64,000 nt of DNA from Halomarina rubra (GCF_023699475.1 NZ_JALXFV010000008.1:877818-941817), one strand, 5' to 3'. Shown: positions 15,116 to 23,251, numbered from the stretch's first letter. Notes: a model not told the origin generated them from the sequence alone. Made by a program: numbers and translations.

Positions 15116-15517
15116 TCAGGTGACCGACTCGGAGGGCGGGACGGCGTCGACGACGGTCACCGGGAGACGCGTCCCCCCACGGTCGTACGCGACCACCTCG
15201 TCCCAGGGCGGGGTCGCGACGAACACCACCTCGTGGAAGTCGTCGGTGCGTTTGAGACGGTCGTCGCCGTCGGGGTGAGAGACGAACCGCCCCTGGGTTC
15301 GCGGACTGGCGAGGTCGATGCCGAACACCGCGTTGACCGACCCGCCGGCGTCCGGGTGGTAGAAGTGGGTGAACACCTGCGTCTCCGGGTCGAGGTCGTC
15401 GCCGCCGTCGAGGTCGGACGCCGGTGTGACCGTCAACCCGACCGTCACCGACTGGGGGTCGCGGTCGCTCGCCACCGAGAGGAGCAGTTCGACGAGGCCG
15501 CTCGTGATGGTGACCAC
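15116..15517 (-). CDS. Uncharacterised haloarchaeal protein (133 aa)
   Basis: A 133-aa acidic protein, predicted mostly beta (GLVELLLSVASDRD, VTVGLTVTPASDLDG, ETQVFTHFYHPDAGG, DFHEVVFVATPPWDEVVAY). I do not recognise the family. Haloarchaeal composition and strong third-position GC support the reading frame. It is convergent with the ribbon-helix-helix gene and divergent from the micropeptide gene. No function can be offered. Confidence 0.55.
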   Translation of the reverse strand: MVTITSGLVELLLSVASDRDPQSVTVGLTVTPASDLDGGDDLDPETQVFTHFYHPDAGGSVNAVFGIDLASPRTQGRFVSHPDGDDRLKRTDDFHEVVFVATPPWDEVVAYDRGGTRLPVTVVDAVPPSESVT

Positions 15518-15601
15518 GACTACAGGGAGGGCGGCGACCGAAAAGAGCGCGTCGGCCGTGCGTCTGACTCCCGGCAGTTCGGGTAATTCTTCTTACAATA
15601 C

Positions 15602-15611
15602 GTTTATGAAT
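15602..15611 (+). promoter_or_regulatory. TATA-like box of the 43-aa membrane peptide gene
   Basis: gtttatgaat is centred about 30 nt before ATG 15636, matching leaderless promoters in this window. This argues for the downstream start; the ATG at 15606 lies within the box. Confidence 0.5.
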
Positions 15612-15635
15612 ATTGAACTCGACTCGACTGACACG

Positions 15636-15767
15636 ATGCCGAGCAAGACGCTCAAGACGTTCCTCGCGGAGCACCCGAAACTGTTCGAACTCGCGTTCGC
15701 CGGGACCATGGTCGTCGGGACGATCGGCTCCGAGATGAACACTATCGCCGGTAACCCCGGCCCCTAG
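15636..15767 (+). CDS. 43-aa membrane micropeptide (DUF7503-like)
   Basis: The peptide reads MPSKTLKTFLAEHPKLFEL, then a hydrophobic segment AFAGTMVVGTIG, then SEMNTIAGNPGP. This closely recalls very short haloarchaeal proteins with an LKTYLAEHPR-like start, one membrane segment and a GP end (DUF7503, from memory). Their role is unknown. It overlaps the 3' end of the convergent CHAT protease gene by 4 nt, the tightest possible convergent arrangement. A longer version beginning at ATG 15606 is possible but would bury the TATA-like box in coding sequence. Confidence 0.6.
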   Translation: MPSKTLKTFLAEHPKLFELAFAGTMVVGTIGSEMNTIAGNPGP

Positions 15768-17857
15768 AACTGGCTCCTTTGGAGCTCCGTGCTCCACCAG
15801 CACCGGTTGCGGAAGTACACCGGGCAGGAACTGATGTCGAGGAGCGACCGCACGTTCTCTTCACGGACCGAGTAGGCCGGCGTCCTGTTCCCCGCGAGGA
15901 TACTCTCCGTGTGGCCCTCGAGTACGGGTGTCCCGAGCGTCCCCATCCCGTACAGTCGCGTCGGGTAGAACTGAAAGGAGAGTCGGTACCTTGCGGCTTC
16001 GCCCGTTCGGTCGTCGCGTTCTTCGAGGTGTACGACGGACGTCGCGCCGGCTTCCGACTGGGCGATCTCGGTGTTCCCGTCGCCGACGACGAGGTACTGC
16101 GCACCGACGAGGCTCTCGTCGCTGGCGATGTTGAGCGCCGCCTGCAGCGGGAACCCCGCGTTCAACAGTCGAGCGAGCATTCGGCCGACGGCGGTCGCGC
16201 CCGTGTTGACCACCTCGTCGACGGTGACGACGCCGCCGACGGCCCCCGCTTCGATGAGCGCCATCCCCTGCTGGTAGGAGGTGCAGGCGTTGAGGAAGAA
16301 CGCGTCGGTGCCGACGTCATCGAGGTCGGCCGCGTCGAGGTGGCCGTCGGGACAGCAGAACCCTCCGGCGTCGATGTGGCCGATGTAGTGGACGAACTCC
16401 ACGCCCGACTCGAGGACCTCTGCGAGTTCGGTCGTCGTCGCGTTGCGGTGGACGGTGACGTCGAACGGGAGCGACTCACGGGAGCCGTAGACGTCGCTGG
16501 CCGTCTCGTGTTCGGTCAGCATCGACTCGTCGTTGCAGATGACCGCGATGGAGAGCGACCCGTCGGTCGGCTCCTGACGCAGGCGGTTGCGGAACGCCGC
16601 GACGCTCACCTTGCTCGCACCGACCGGGACGTCCGGGCCGACCCACGCCTGTTCGAGCGAGTCGGTCCGCTCGGGACGGACGAGTCGCGGCGTCGGCGGT
16701 GGCGACCCCGGCTGGGTACCGGAGCGCGACCGGGTCGGCCCGTCGCTCATGAACGACTCGATGGCCGCCGACTGCGCCTCCGCGGGCGTGACCTCCCGGG
16801 CGCTCGGCGTCCGGATGGTCGAGAGGTCGTCGACGAGGTACGGCAGCGTCTCGAGGTTGGTCGGGACCGGGTCGACGTGGCTCGTCAGCTTCCACGTCGG
16901 CATGTGGGGTTCGAGCGACTCGTAGGGCACCGAGAGGTACGCCCGCACCTGCTCGGCGAGCGACCGGTCGTAGGTCGCCGCGAGGTCGAACGGCAACACG
17001 TCCTCGACGGCCGTCCGCTCCTGTAGTTCGACCGGGTAGTACCCCTCGGTCCGGACGACGCAGTCGAGAAAGAGGAGCTGTTTCAGCGTCCGTCCGACCG
17101 TCCGCTCGAACCCAGCCGGTCCCTCCAGAGGGGAGACGAACTCCCCGGCGAGGAGTCGCGGGTCGGACCCGGCGACGACCTCCGCACCGAGGTAGTACGC
17201 CAGCGGTGCGACGACGACGCCGGCGTCGAGCGTCGGCGGCACCTCGACGGTGACGCCGGTGTCGGGCCTCACGAGACCGTCCGGGACGTCGAGTTCCTCG
17301 CCGAGGGTCATCGCGGGCGGGTGGCCTCGGAGCGTGGGAAACGACCGCTCGGGCGTCGTCGTCTTCAGCGCCGACCCGAGGTACGACAGCGCGGTGAACA
17401 CGTCCTCGGGAGCGTCCGTCGTGGTGATGGTCGCCGCCGGGCGCTCGTGGTACGAACGTGCCCCGACGAGCACCTCGCTGGCGGCCGCGAACGAGAGGAC
17501 GGTCGTGTCGCCGTCGGCGTCGACGGTCAGCGGCCCCTCCACCCGGAGATAGAGCTTGATGGGCGAGCAGAGTTCGACGCTGAACGTCCCTGCAGGGAGG
17601 TCGTAGCGCTCGAAGTGGCGAATCTGGTGGACGAGCGCGCCGTCGTCGTCCCGGACGTACGCCTCGACGACGTCCGGGAACGTCAGTTCGCCGACCTCGA
17701 CGGCCGCGGCGGCGTCGACCGGGACGGAGAACGCGTCGTCGTCGACGGGGCGCGGCGTCGCCGCGGTGTCGGTGTAGAGGGCACAGCGACGGCGTTCGAT
17801 GGCGTCGCGGATGCGGAGGTGGCCGTTCGAGTCGCGGTCGATATCGACGAACGTCAC
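15764..17857 (-). CDS. CHAT-domain cysteine protease-like protein
   Basis: CHAT domains are caspase-like peptidases found in bacterial and archaeal defence, cell-death and signalling systems. This 697-aa protein has a long unrecognised N-terminal region (about 1-330), a Ser/Pro/Arg-rich linker near 370-400 and a CHAT domain (about 410-620). Both catalytic residues are in place: His494 in VHYIGHIDAGGF and Cys525 in FFLNACTSYQQG, followed by AGAVGGVVTVDEVV. The start is GTG 17857, which overlaps the stop of a 12-codon upstream frame. No membrane segment or partner sensor is evident. Targets are unknown. The small membrane peptide gene convergent with it is the only tight neighbour. Confidence 0.85.
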   Translation of the reverse strand: MTFVDIDRDSNGHLRIRDAIERRRCALYTDTAATPRPVDDDAFSVPVDAAAAVEVGELTFPDVVEAYVRDDDGALVHQIRHFERYDLPAGTFSVELCSPIKLYLRVEGPLTVDADGDTTVLSFAAASEVLVGARSYHERPAATITTTDAPEDVFTALSYLGSALKTTTPERSFPTLRGHPPAMTLGEELDVPDGLVRPDTGVTVEVPPTLDAGVVVAPLAYYLGAEVVAGSDPRLLAGEFVSPLEGPAGFERTVGRTLKQLLFLDCVVRTEGYYPVELQERTAVEDVLPFDLAATYDRSLAEQVRAYLSVPYESLEPHMPTWKLTSHVDPVPTNLETLPYLVDDLSTIRTPSAREVTPAEAQSAAIESFMSDGPTRSRSGTQPGSPPPTPRLVRPERTDSLEQAWVGPDVPVGASKVSVAAFRNRLRQEPTDGSLSIAVICNDESMLTEHETASDVYGSRESLPFDVTVHRNATTTELAEVLESGVEFVHYIGHIDAGGFCCPDGHLDAADLDDVGTDAFFLNACTSYQQGMALIEAGAVGGVVTVDEVVNTGATAVGRMLARLLNAGFPLQAALNIASDESLVGAQYLVVGDGNTEIAQSEAGATSVVHLEERDDRTGEAARYRLSFQFYPTRLYGMGTLGTPVLEGHTESILAGNRTPAYSVREENVRSLLDISSCPVYFRNRCWWSTELQRSQF

Positions 17858-17892
17858 GCTCGCCGACCCCGGTCACTCGATGGCCCTGGCAT
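17854..17892 (-). other. 12-codon upstream frame overlapping the CHAT start
   Basis: A short frame beginning with ATG at 17892 (MPGPSSDRGRRA) ends in a TGA that overlaps the CHAT GTG start in a GTGA arrangement. A TATA-like box (acttttgcc on the minus strand, about 17918-17926) lies 30 nt upstream of this ATG. A leaderless mRNA would therefore begin with the short frame, and the CHAT start would be reached by reinitiation or coupling. Confidence 0.35.
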
Positions 17893-17934
17893 AGATACCG
17901 AAACAGTGACTCGTCCCGGCAAAAGTCTTCGGCC

Positions 17935-18609
17935 TCAGCCCAACATTCCGCGGAGCGCCTGGAGATACGCCGTCGGCGCACGCCGGCGCGAACCGTCGAT
18001 AGCGTCCCTGACGGCGCTCCCGGCGTCGGTCGTCACACCGCGCCCGTGACCGACGAGCAGGCGCTCGGCGTCGTAGTCGGCCAACTCTCTCGGTGGCGTC
18101 ATCCGGAGCATCGGGTGGACGCCGACGCGTTCGTCGCCCGCCCGGAAGTACGCCGCTGTCCCCAGCGCCTCGGAAACGACGAGCGTTCGGTCCTCGGGGT
18201 GGTAGAGGTACGCCTCGCGCCAGACGGGCGTGTCGTAGAGCTGATACACCTCGTAGCCGGTGTCGCCGAGTCGCGTTCCGAGGTCCTCGACGGGCGCGAG
18301 GTAGTTCGAGTCGATGCCGTCCATCCACGCCGGGCGGTACACCGTCGCGTCGTGACGGCGCGCGATGGCGTCGGCGTCCCGGTTGTGACGGTCGAGGAGG
18401 ACGAGACAGCCGGCTACCTCGCCCAACTCGGCCAGCAGGTCGTCGAGTCCGTCGGCGTCGACGGGGTCGACGAGGTAGACGCCCTCGTCGGTCGCCAGCG
18501 CGTGACTCGCCCGCTGCATCTCCTCGTCGGGGTGGGCCAGCCACCCGACGCCGCCGTCGTGCCTGTCGATCTCGGCCAGCGAGGTCCCGCCGGACCCTTT
18601 CATCGGCAT
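17935..18609 (-). CDS. Metallo-beta-lactamase-fold-like protein, active site apparently degenerate
   Basis: A 224-aa protein whose order of elements recalls the metallo-beta-lactamase fold: VGWLAHPDEE at the start, GVYLVDPVDADGLDDLL, CLVLLDRHNRDADAIARRH where HxHxDH would be expected, TLVVSEALGTA, and LLVGHGRGV near the end. The classical HxHxDH ligand set is reduced to DRHNRD, so hydrolase activity is doubtful. The start at 18609 (MPMKGSGG) lies 27 nt behind a minus-strand TATA-like box (ggtttatgcc, about 18631-18640). It is divergent from the VOC gene. The fold call is moderate; no substrate is proposed. Confidence 0.6.
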   Translation of the reverse strand: MPMKGSGGTSLAEIDRHDGGVGWLAHPDEEMQRASHALATDEGVYLVDPVDADGLDDLLAELGEVAGCLVLLDRHNRDADAIARRHDATVYRPAWMDGIDSNYLAPVEDLGTRLGDTGYEVYQLYDTPVWREAYLYHPEDRTLVVSEALGTAAYFRAGDERVGVHPMLRMTPPRELADYDAERLLVGHGRGVTTDAGSAVRDAIDGSRRRAPTAYLQALRGMLG

Positions 18610-18719
18610 ACCCTGACTTCGGCCGCGGCGGGCATAAACCGTGGCGACGGGGCAGTCGAGGGGACTGTCCGTCACCGGCCTGCCCGGCAGTTATTACCAC
18701 CGACGACCGAGTGTGCGGT

Positions 18720-19448
18720 ATGCCATCGCTCCGCTGGCTCGCGCTCGAAGCGAAGGACCTCGACCGGATGGGCGAGTTCTACCGCACGCACCTCGACTTG
18801 TCGGTCGAACGGGGCGACGAGGAACTCCGCACCCGGATCGGCGAGACGGCGCTGGTGTTCCGCCGACCGACGGGCGTCCCGCGCGGCGGGGTCCACACCC
18901 ACTACGCGTTCTCGACGCCGTTCGACCGCTACGACGCCTGGTTCGACCGCCTGGACGACGCGTTCGACCTCGAAGAGCACCGCTTCGGGGAGGCACGCTC
19001 GCTGTACTTCTACGACCCCGAGGGCAACTGCGTCGAGATCGGGCAGGTCGAACGCGGGTCGGCGGCCACCGACGAGCGTGCCCCCGGCGACGGTACGACC
19101 GACGAGGACGCCGGCCTCACCGGAATCTTCGAGGTGGTGTTCGAGGTCGAAGACCTCGACCGCGCCGTCGCGTTCTACACGGCTCTCGGCTTCGAGACGA
19201 TGGACGAGGGGACGAACCGCCGTCGGGTCCGCCTCACCGCCGGCCCGTTCGACGTCGAGCTGTGGGAGCCACATCTCGGTATCGCCGACGCGCGCGGTGG
19301 CCTCCACGTCGACGTCGGTGTCGCGGTGACCGACCCGACCGAGACTGCGCGGCGAGTCCGGAACCTCGCGACGGACGTGACGCCCGTCGAGTCGGGTGTC
19401 AGGGTACGCGACGCCGACGGTCACTACGTCACGCTCGTCGAGGGGTGA
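18720..19448 (+). CDS. Two-domain VOC/glyoxalase superfamily protein
   Basis: A 242-aa protein made of two vicinal-oxygen-chelate modules: residues about 1-105 (LRWLALEAKDLDRMGEFYR ... LYFYDPEGNCVEI) and about 130-242 (IFEVVFEVEDLDRAVAFYTALGF ... VRDADGHYVTLVE). Both keep the YDPEGN or RDADGH strand that usually ends in a metal ligand. VOC enzymes include glyoxalases, dioxygenases and resistance proteins, so the reaction cannot be named. A TATA-like box (ttattac, 18691-18697) lies about 26 nt before ATG 18720. Confidence 0.8.
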   Translation: MPSLRWLALEAKDLDRMGEFYRTHLDLSVERGDEELRTRIGETALVFRRPTGVPRGGVHTHYAFSTPFDRYDAWFDRLDDAFDLEEHRFGEARSLYFYDPEGNCVEIGQVERGSAATDERAPGDGTTDEDAGLTGIFEVVFEVEDLDRAVAFYTALGFETMDEGTNRRRVRLTAGPFDVELWEPHLGIADARGGLHVDVGVAVTDPTETARRVRNLATDVTPVESGVRVRDADGHYVTLVEG

Positions 19449-19481
19449 GCCGTCCGGACCAGCGAGGAAGAGCGACGACGG

Positions 19482-19775
19482 TCACTCCAGTCGGTCGGTG
19501 TCGATGAGCACGCCCGGCGGGGTGACGATGAGGAACCCCCGGAAGTGGACGAGGTGGCCCCCCATGTCCCGGACGTCGCGAGCGAACCCGCTCGCGAGGT
19601 CGCGTAGCTCGCCGTCGACCGAGAGGACCAACACCGCACCGTCGCGGACGAGTCGCTGCCACTCGGCCGCGCCGGTGTCACCGTCCAGCACGCCGAGGAC
19701 GACCTCGCCGCTCGCGTCCTCGGTGTCCGCTATCTCGCGCTCGACCGCGCCGAGGTCGAGTTCGAAGGAACCCAT
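19482..19775 (-). CDS. DUF5779-like haloarchaeal protein (97 aa)
   Basis: A 97-aa acidic protein: FELDLGAVEREIADTE, VVLGVLDGDTGAAEWQRLV, VLVLSVDGELRDLASGFARD, then VRDMGGHLVHFRGFLIVTPP. From memory this pattern matches the Halobacteria-only DUF5779 family, for which no function is known. The C-terminal MGGHLVHFRGFL is highly regular and likely packs as a beta hairpin. It is cotranscribable with ilvD, which lies 72 nt downstream on the same strand, but a link to amino acid synthesis is only positional. Confidence 0.65.
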   Translation of the reverse strand: MGSFELDLGAVEREIADTEDASGEVVLGVLDGDTGAAEWQRLVRDGAVLVLSVDGELRDLASGFARDVRDMGGHLVHFRGFLIVTPPGVLIDTDRLE

Positions 19776-19847
19776 GAGGAGCGCTTCGAGTGGGTGGGTA
19801 AAAAGGTGCGCTCGTTCGGGTCGCCCCCGCTGGGCCGGGGGACCGCC

Positions 19848-21566
19848 TCACTCCCGACGGACGCCGGGGTTCGTCACCGCACCCTCGGACGCCGACCCGA
19901 ACGTCGCGGCGTACTTCGCGAGCACGCCGTCGGTGTAGTTCGGCTCCGGTCGCTCCCACGCCTCGCGGCGTTCGTCGAGTTCCTCGTCGGTCAGGTCGAC
20001 CGACAGCTCTCGGTTCTCGACGTCGATGGTCACCACGTCGCCGTCTTCGAGCAGGCCGATGGGGCCGCCGACGAACGCTTCGGGGGCGACGTGCCCGATG
20101 GAGAAGCCCCGCGTGGCCCCCGAGAACCGCCCGTCGGTGAACAGCGCGACGTCCTCGGCGTGGTCCTGGCCCGCGACGGCGGCGGTGACGCCGAGCATCT
20201 CGCGCATCCCCGGGCCGCCCCGTGGCCCTTCGTTGCGGATACAGAGCACGTCGCCGCGTTCGACGTTGTCCTCCTGAACGTAGCGCATCGCGGTCTCCTC
20301 CCGTTCGAACACCCTGACGGGGCCTTCGTGACGCAGGTCGTCTCTCCCGGTGACTTTGAGCACCGCGCCGCCGGGCGCCAGGTTGCCCGTGAGGATACGG
20401 ATGGCCCCCTGCTCGCTGAACGGGTCCGAGACGGGCCGCAGGAAGTCGGCGTCGGAGCCCTCGGAGCCGTCGACACCGAGTTCGTCCAGTTCCTCGGCGA
20501 CCGTTCGACCCGTCACCGTCGTCGCGCCGCCGTCGACGAGGCCGGCGTCGAGCAGGCGTTTCATCACGACGGGGACGCCGCCGACGTCGTGGAGGTCCTT
20601 CATCACGCGGGTGCCGCCGGGTTGGAGGTTGGCTATCTTCGGGGTCGCCCGGGATATCTCGTCGAACGTCTCGATAGAGAGGTCGACACCCGCCTCCGCC
20701 GCGAGCGCGAGCAGGTGGAGCACGGCGTTCGTCGACCCGCCCATCGACACCTGGAGCGCGATGGCGTTCTCGAAGGAGGCACGCGAGAGGATGTCGGAGG
20801 GCGTGCGGTCCTCCTCGACACACTCCAGGGCGAGTTCGCCGGCGCGTCGAGCGGTCTCCAGTCGCTCCTCGCTCTCGGCGGGCGGAGAAGCGCTGCCCAG
20901 CGGGGCGAGGCCGAGCGCCTCCGAGATGGAGGCCATCGTGTTCGCGGTGAACATCCCGCCGCAGGAGCCAGCGCCGGGGCAGGCGTTGCGCTCCAGTTCG
21001 TCCAACTCCTCGCGGCTCATCTCGCCGGAGGCGTAGGTGCCGACGCCCTCGAAGACGTTCTGCACCGTGACCTCCCGGCCCTCGTGTTCGCCGGGGAGGA
21101 TTGACCCGCCGTAGACGAACACGCTCGGGAGGTCGGTTCGGATGGCGGCCATCATCATCCCGGGGAGGTTCTTGTCACAGCCGGCGACGGTGACGAGCGC
21201 GTCCATGCGCTCGCCGAACGAGACCAACTCGACGGAGTCGGCGATGACCTCTCTGGATATCAGGGAGGCCTTCATCCCCTCGGTCCCCATCGAGATGGCG
21301 TCGGAGATGGTGATGGTGCCGAACTCGATAGGCATCCCTCCGGCGTCGTCGATGCCCTCGTAGGCCGCGTCGGCCACGTCGTCGAGGTGGACGTTACACG
21401 GCGTGATGTCGGCCGCGGGGTTCGCGAGACCGACCATCGGCGCGTCGAAGTCCGCGTCGTCGTAGCCCATCGCTCGGAACATCGCGCGGTGGGGCGCACG
21501 CTCCGGTCCCTGCGTCACCTCGGCGCTTCGGAGACGCTTCCCGTCTCCCGTGGCATCGTCACTCAT
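19848..21566 (-). CDS. ilvD: Dihydroxy-acid dehydratase
   Basis: IlvD dehydrates 2,3-dihydroxy-isovalerate and 2,3-dihydroxy-3-methylvalerate to the 2-oxo acids, the last shared step before valine, isoleucine and leucine diverge. The 572-aa protein has the family motifs: NPAADITPCNVHL, VTVAGCDKNLPGMMMA, and NACPGAGSCGGMFTANTMA with the iron-sulfur cysteines. DGRFSGATRGFSIGHVAPEA lies near the C-terminus. Length is normal for the ILVD/EDD family. The start ATG 21566 (MSDDATGDGKR) was preferred over longer upstream readings that lack homology. It is divergent from leuA, with 354 nt between. Confidence 0.95.
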   Translation of the reverse strand: MSDDATGDGKRLRSAEVTQGPERAPHRAMFRAMGYDDADFDAPMVGLANPAADITPCNVHLDDVADAAYEGIDDAGGMPIEFGTITISDAISMGTEGMKASLISREVIADSVELVSFGERMDALVTVAGCDKNLPGMMMAAIRTDLPSVFVYGGSILPGEHEGREVTVQNVFEGVGTYASGEMSREELDELERNACPGAGSCGGMFTANTMASISEALGLAPLGSASPPAESEERLETARRAGELALECVEEDRTPSDILSRASFENAIALQVSMGGSTNAVLHLLALAAEAGVDLSIETFDEISRATPKIANLQPGGTRVMKDLHDVGGVPVVMKRLLDAGLVDGGATTVTGRTVAEELDELGVDGSEGSDADFLRPVSDPFSEQGAIRILTGNLAPGGAVLKVTGRDDLRHEGPVRVFEREETAMRYVQEDNVERGDVLCIRNEGPRGGPGMREMLGVTAAVAGQDHAEDVALFTDGRFSGATRGFSIGHVAPEAFVGGPIGLLEDGDVVTIDVENRELSVDLTDEELDERREAWERPEPNYTDGVLAKYAATFGSASEGAVTNPGVRRE

Positions 21567-21846
21567 ACCGTCCCTCTCCGCCCGCGTGCTAATGAACCCC
21601 CGTAGCGGGGCAGGTGTTGCACCCTTCTCGGGGCGCGCCGAGGGGGCCGGACGGGCTACAGACGGGACGCGGACGAACCACGGACGGAGCGCGGGCGAGG
21701 TCGAGTCGCCGGCGACGCCACCGACCGACCGCACACTCGCGGCAAGCACTGCGTCGACTGGGCTGGACTACCACACCACACACGTGGGTACGCCTTCCAT
21801 CTGTTGAAGGTCGTACTAGGCCGCGCCCGCTTGCGGTTCGTCTGTA

Positions 21847-21884
21847 CGGCGGCGAGTTCTGGACGAGTGTAAGGTTCGCCGCCG
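21847..21884. promoter_or_regulatory. 9-bp inverted repeat upstream of leuA promoter
   Basis: CGGCGGCGA at 21847-21855 and TCGCCGCCG at 21876-21884 are perfect inverted copies, 20 nt apart. The pair ends 7 nt before the leuA TATA-like box and so probably lies outside the transcript. That makes it a candidate operator rather than an RNA hairpin. Confidence 0.45.
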
Positions 21885-21891
21885 GAGCAAC

Positions 21892-21899
21892 CCTTATTA
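21892..21899 (+). promoter_or_regulatory. leuA TATA-like box
   Basis: ccttatta in the context gcaacccttattac lies about 26 nt before ATG 21921 and 31 nt before ATG 21926. The preceding word gcaac also precedes the ilv leader promoter box (23247-23251). Confidence 0.6.
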
Positions 21900-21920
21900 C
21901 CGACCGGACGTTGGCGAGAG

Positions 21921-23165
21921 ATGCAATGTCATACACGACGGAGGACACGTCGGAGGTCCCGGCGGGTCGAGTTCTTCGACGGTACGCTGAGAACTTCTGC
22001 TGAATTCGACGACGCACGGATCTTCGACACGACGCTGCGCGACGGCGAGCAGTCGCCACGCACCTCGTTCTCGTACGACGACAAGCGCGACATAGCCGCG
22101 CAACTGGACGCGATGGGCGTCCACGTCGTCGAGGCGGGGTTCCCGGTGAACTCCGACGCGGAGTTCGCCGCGGTGCGCGACATCGCCGAGAGCGCGTCGA
22201 ACGGAACGGACGTCTGCGGGTTGGCTCGTGTGGTCGAGAAGGACGTGGAGGCGGCGCTCGACGCGGGCGTCGACGTCGTCCACGTGTTCGCCTCGACCAG
22301 CGACGTCCAACTGGAGGACTCGATGCACGCCACGCGCGAGGAGGTGGTCGACCGCTCCGTGGACGCGGTACGGCGCGTCCGCGAGGCCGGTGTCGAGGTG
22401 ATGTTCTCGCCGATGGACGCCACCCGGACGGACCCGGAGTTCCTGCGCGAGGTCGTCGAGACCGTCTCCGAGGCGGGCGTCGACTGGGTGAACATCCCCG
22501 ACACCTGCGGGGTCGCCACTCCGGCGCGGTTCGCCACGCTCGTCGAGCAGTTCACCGAGTGGACGGACGCACGCATCGACGTCCACACGCACGACGACTT
22601 CGGGTTGGCGAGCGCGAACGCGCTGGCCGGCTTCGAGGCGGGCGCGGCCCAGGCGCAGGTGTCGGTCAACGGCATCGGCGAGCGCGCGGGCAACGCCGCC
22701 TTCGAGGAGGTCGTGATGGCCGTCGAGTCCATCCACGGCGTCGAGACGGGTATCGACACCACCCGCATCACCGAGTTGGCGCGGATGGTCGAGGAGAAGA
22801 GCGACGTCCCGGTGCCGGCGAACAAGCCGGTCGTCGGCGACAACGCCTTCGCCCACGAGTCGGGCATCCACGCCGCGGGCGTCATCGAGAACGCCGCGAC
22901 GTTCGAACCCGGCGTCATGACCCCCGAGATGGTCGGAGCCGAGCGCGAACTGGTGATGGGCAAACACACCGGGACGCACTCGGTGCGCGAGCGACTGCGC
23001 GAGGCGGGCTACGACCCGACCGATGAGCAGGTCCGCGCGGTCACTCGGAAGGTCAAGGACACCGGCGCGGCCAAAGAGCGCGTCACCGACGAGCGCGTCC
23101 GGGAGTTCGCCGAGACGGTCGGCGTCGAACGTACCCCCGAGCGAGTCACGGAGGGGTCGCGCTGA
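21921..23165 (+). CDS. leuA: 2-isopropylmalate synthase / (R)-citramalate synthase family enzyme
   Basis: This enzyme condenses acetyl-CoA with 2-oxoisovalerate (leucine) or pyruvate (isoleucine by the citramalate route). Which one applies cannot be settled here. The HMGL-like barrel is clear: ARIFDTTLRDGEQSPRTSFSYDDKR, DWVNIPDTCGVATP, RIDVHTHDDFGLASANALAGF, and FAHESGIHAAGV with the metal-binding HxH pair. At 414 aa it stops after the linker domain, so the C-terminal LeuA regulatory domain is absent. The N-terminus is odd. The only in-frame start before VEFFDGTL is ATG 21921, giving an Arg-rich leader, while a normal-looking leader starts at 21926 in another frame. It precedes the ilv operon. 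Confidence 0.9.
   Translation: MQCHTRRRTRRRSRRVEFFDGTLRTSAEFDDARIFDTTLRDGEQSPRTSFSYDDKRDIAAQLDAMGVHVVEAGFPVNSDAEFAAVRDIAESASNGTDVCGLARVVEKDVEAALDAGVDVVHVFASTSDVQLEDSMHATREEVVDRSVDAVRRVREAGVEVMFSPMDATRTDPEFLREVVETVSEAGVDWVNIPDTCGVATPARFATLVEQFTEWTDARIDVHTHDDFGLASANALAGFEAGAAQAQVSVNGIGERAGNAAFEEVVMAVESIHGVETGIDTTRITELARMVEEKSDVPVPANKPVVGDNAFAHESGIHAAGVIENAATFEPGVMTPEMVGAERELVMGKHTGTHSVRERLREAGYDPTDEQVRAVTRKVKDTGAAKERVTDERVREFAETVGVERTPERVTEGSR
21926..22003 (+). other. 25-codon out-of-frame overlap at the leuA 5' end
   Basis: A frame starting MSYTTEDTSEVPAGR and ending YAENFC overlaps the leuA start in a different register. Its first 14 residues look like a normal haloarchaeal N-terminus, while the leuA frame there reads MQCHTRRRTRRR. 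It may be a leader peptide, or the true LeuA N-terminus interrupted by a one-base change in the ggg at about 21961-21964. Confidence 0.45.
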
Positions 23166-23234
23166 TGGCGGCCGCCGCCGACGAACCGGAGAGGGAGCGA
23201 CGGCTCTCGCCACAGTCGCCCACTGGCGGCGAAC

Positions 23235-23251
23235 GTTGCCAGTCGGGCAAC
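23235..23251. promoter_or_regulatory. Inverted repeat abutting the ilv leader promoter
   Basis: GTTGCC agtcg GGCAAC is a perfect 6-bp inverted repeat that ends where the TATA-like box begins. A second 6-bp repeat, ACTGGC at 23222-23227 with GCCAGT at 23238-23243, overlaps it. The position over the BRE element suits a repressor or Lrp-type regulator. Confidence 0.5.

Larger units (their letters stand above)
21567..21920. other. ilvD-leuA divergent intergenic region
   Basis: This 354-nt gap carries no credible gene. Its right third holds an inverted repeat (21847-21884) and the leuA TATA-like box (21892-21899). The left two thirds show nothing I can assign. The ilvD promoter should lie within about 40 nt of 21566, but no clear TATA box is visible there. 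Confidence 0.6.
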
